From the NCBI GenBank assembly GCA_046346965.1, contig JAXMHB010000006.1, positions 124,001 through 188,000 on the forward strand: DNA of 64,000 nt, written 5' to 3'. This DNA comes from JAXMHB01 sp046346965. Its GTDB lineage: Bacteria; Pseudomonadota; Gammaproteobacteria; Xanthomonadales; SZUA-5. Both the position numbers and the translations under genes were made by a program. Positions 63,059 to 64,000 of the stretch are shown here, piece by piece. Numbering within the stretch: position 1 is the stretch's first letter; every line of letters begins with the position of its first letter. A model generated the notes under the pieces. It was given only the letters and a program-made list of their open reading frames with translations, had not been told where the DNA came from and did no database searches.

Positions 63059-64000
63059 CTAGCCGCGCCGCCAGGCGTGAAAGCGCTCCAGCCAGCGCAG
63101 CGCGCCGGCCGGCGCATGTGCGCGCGCCCACACGCCGGCTGCGTACTTGTTGGCTTCCATCATCGTCGGATAGCTGTGGATCGTCCCCAGAATCTTGCGC
63201 AGGCCGAGGCCATGGCGCATCGCCAGCACGTATTCGGCCAGCAGATCGCCGGCATGCGCGCCAACGATGGTGGCGCCGAGGATCTGGTCCTTGCCGGGCA
63301 CGGTCAGCACCTTGACGTAGCCGTGGTCGTGGCTGTCGGCGATGGCGCGATCGAGATCATCCAGGCCGTAATGACTGAGCTCGTAGGCGATGCCCTGGGC
63401 CTGCGCCTCGGTCTCCGACAGGCCGACGCGCGCCACTTCGGGATCGGTGAAGGTGCACCAGGGAATCACCCGGTAGTCCGCCTTGAAGGTCCAGAACGGG
63501 CCGAACAGCGCGTTGACCGCGGCATACCAGGCCTGATGCGCGGCCACGTGGGTGAACTGGTAGGGGCCGGCGACATCGCCGCAGACGTACAGATTGGGCA
63601 GATTGGTGCGCATCAGCGGGTCGGACTCGATGGTGCCGTGCTGCGCCAGACGCACGCCCAGCGCTTCCAGTCCGAATCCGCTGACATTCGCCGTGCGGCC
63701 GAGCGCCAGCAGCAGCCGATCGAAGGGAATGGCGCGTTCCACCCCGTTTTGGCGCACGATCATCTGCGCGCCATCGGCGTTGCGCTCGATGCGTACGGCC
63801 TCGGCCGCGAGCTCCACCGTGATGCCGTCGGCTCGCAGCGCGTCCAGCACCAGCGCGGAGGCATCCGGATCTTCCTTGGGCAGCAGCCGCGCGGGCCGCT
63901 GCACCAGCGTCACCGCGCAGCCCAGCCGCGCGAAGCACTGGCCCAGCTCGCAGCCGATCGGCCCGCCGCCCAGCACCAGCAGCCGGCGCGGGCGCTCGCG
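63059..64000 (-). CDS. FAD/NAD(P) disulfide oxidoreductase, C-terminal part (partial)
   Basis: The gene runs off the right edge; the 314 codons seen start RRLLVLGGGPIGCELGQCFA, the NAD(P)H-binding glycine loop of the second Rossmann domain. Then LLLALGRTANVSG, NLYVCGDVAGPYQFTHVAAH (FAD-binding GD motif), and the dimerisation domain IPWCTFTDPEVARVGLSETE with GLRKILGTIHSYPTMMEANK. The usual HPT motif near the end is replaced by HSYPTM. Resembles mercuric-reductase/LPD-like proteins; the N-terminal redox Cys pair cannot be seen. Confidence 0.85.
   Translation of the reverse strand, partial: RERPRRLLVLGGGPIGCELGQCFARLGCAVTLVQRPARLLPKEDPDASALVLDALRADGITVELAAEAVRIERNADGAQMIVRQNGVERAIPFDRLLLALGRTANVSGFGLEALGVRLAQHGTIESDPLMRTNLPNLYVCGDVAGPYQFTHVAAHQAWYAAVNALFGPFWTFKADYRVIPWCTFTDPEVARVGLSETEAQAQGIAYELSHYGLDDLDRAIADSHDHGYVKVLTVPGKDQILGATIVGAHAGDLLAEYVLAMRHGLGLRKILGTIHSYPTMMEANKYAAGVWARAHAPAGALRWLERFHAWRRG

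Noticed and set aside
1..64000. tRNA or rRNA genes
   Set aside because: No cloverleaf with a T-arm GGTTCRA-type signature and no rRNA-like stretch was found by eye; a covariance-model scan was not possible here.

Overview
The window is a GC-rich, gene-dense chromosomal segment, most likely from a gammaproteobacterium of the Lysobacterales (Xanthomonadales). That placement is an inference. It rests on the high GC, the block mnmE-yidC-rnpA-rpmH, BioC, SlyX, a TIGR02999-type sigma factor paired with a Ser/Thr kinase, IPTL-type C-terminal sorting tails, and abundant 'GTCATTCCCGCGAAAGCGGGAAT'-type palindromes. No rRNA, tRNA or CRISPR array was found.

Layout. 1-4.0 kb: a large metallophosphoesterase gene split by a decayed IS110-family element. 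4.0-4.9 kb: long palindromic intergenic repeats. 4.9-8.8 kb: an MFS sugar transporter, a GH13 amylase-like lipoprotein and two small genes. 8.8-13 kb: a DUF1176 protein, a CASTOR/POLLUX-type channel and spermidine synthase. 13-16.2 kb: a secreted Calx-beta repeat protein with one frameshift. 16.3-19.4 kb: an ECF sigma factor coupled to a membrane Ser/Thr kinase with a long C-terminal region. 19.2-26.1 kb: a rearranged zone. It holds a membrane-anchored hypothetical protein, three copies of the sigma-factor start region, and a subtilase lying between two direct repeats of about 375 bp.

26.1-36.9 kb is a defence island on the minus strand. It reads, in order: a WYL-domain regulator, hsdR, a DUF1778/GNAT toxin-antitoxin pair, hsdM, hsdS, an ABC-type AAA ATPase, a DUF4276 TOPRIM-like protein, and a beheaded nuclease-like gene cut by the repeat. 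From the antitoxin gene to the DUF4276 gene every junction is an overlap or direct abutment, so this is one translationally coupled unit. Just upstream of the regulator lie 28 tandem 22-bp units with no indel, the most unusual DNA structure in the window.

37-42.6 kb: small hypothetical genes, slyX, a 3-hydroxybutyrate-oligomer hydrolase lipoprotein and bioC, interspersed with heptanucleotide arrays, dispersed repeats and a MITE-like element whose end supplies the bioC ribosome binding site. 42.6-54.8 kb: mostly housekeeping genes (polA, slt, a TauE/SafE permease, feoAB with a putative Fur box, mnmE, yidC, rnpA, rpmH). rpmH is not followed by dnaA. 54.9-62.1 kb: a DUF11-repeat IPTL-CTERM protein, a 174-bp tandem repeat, and a DUF1800-DUF1501-cupredoxin operon. 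The window ends with a DUF3592 membrane protein and the C-terminal part of a flavin disulfide oxidoreductase.
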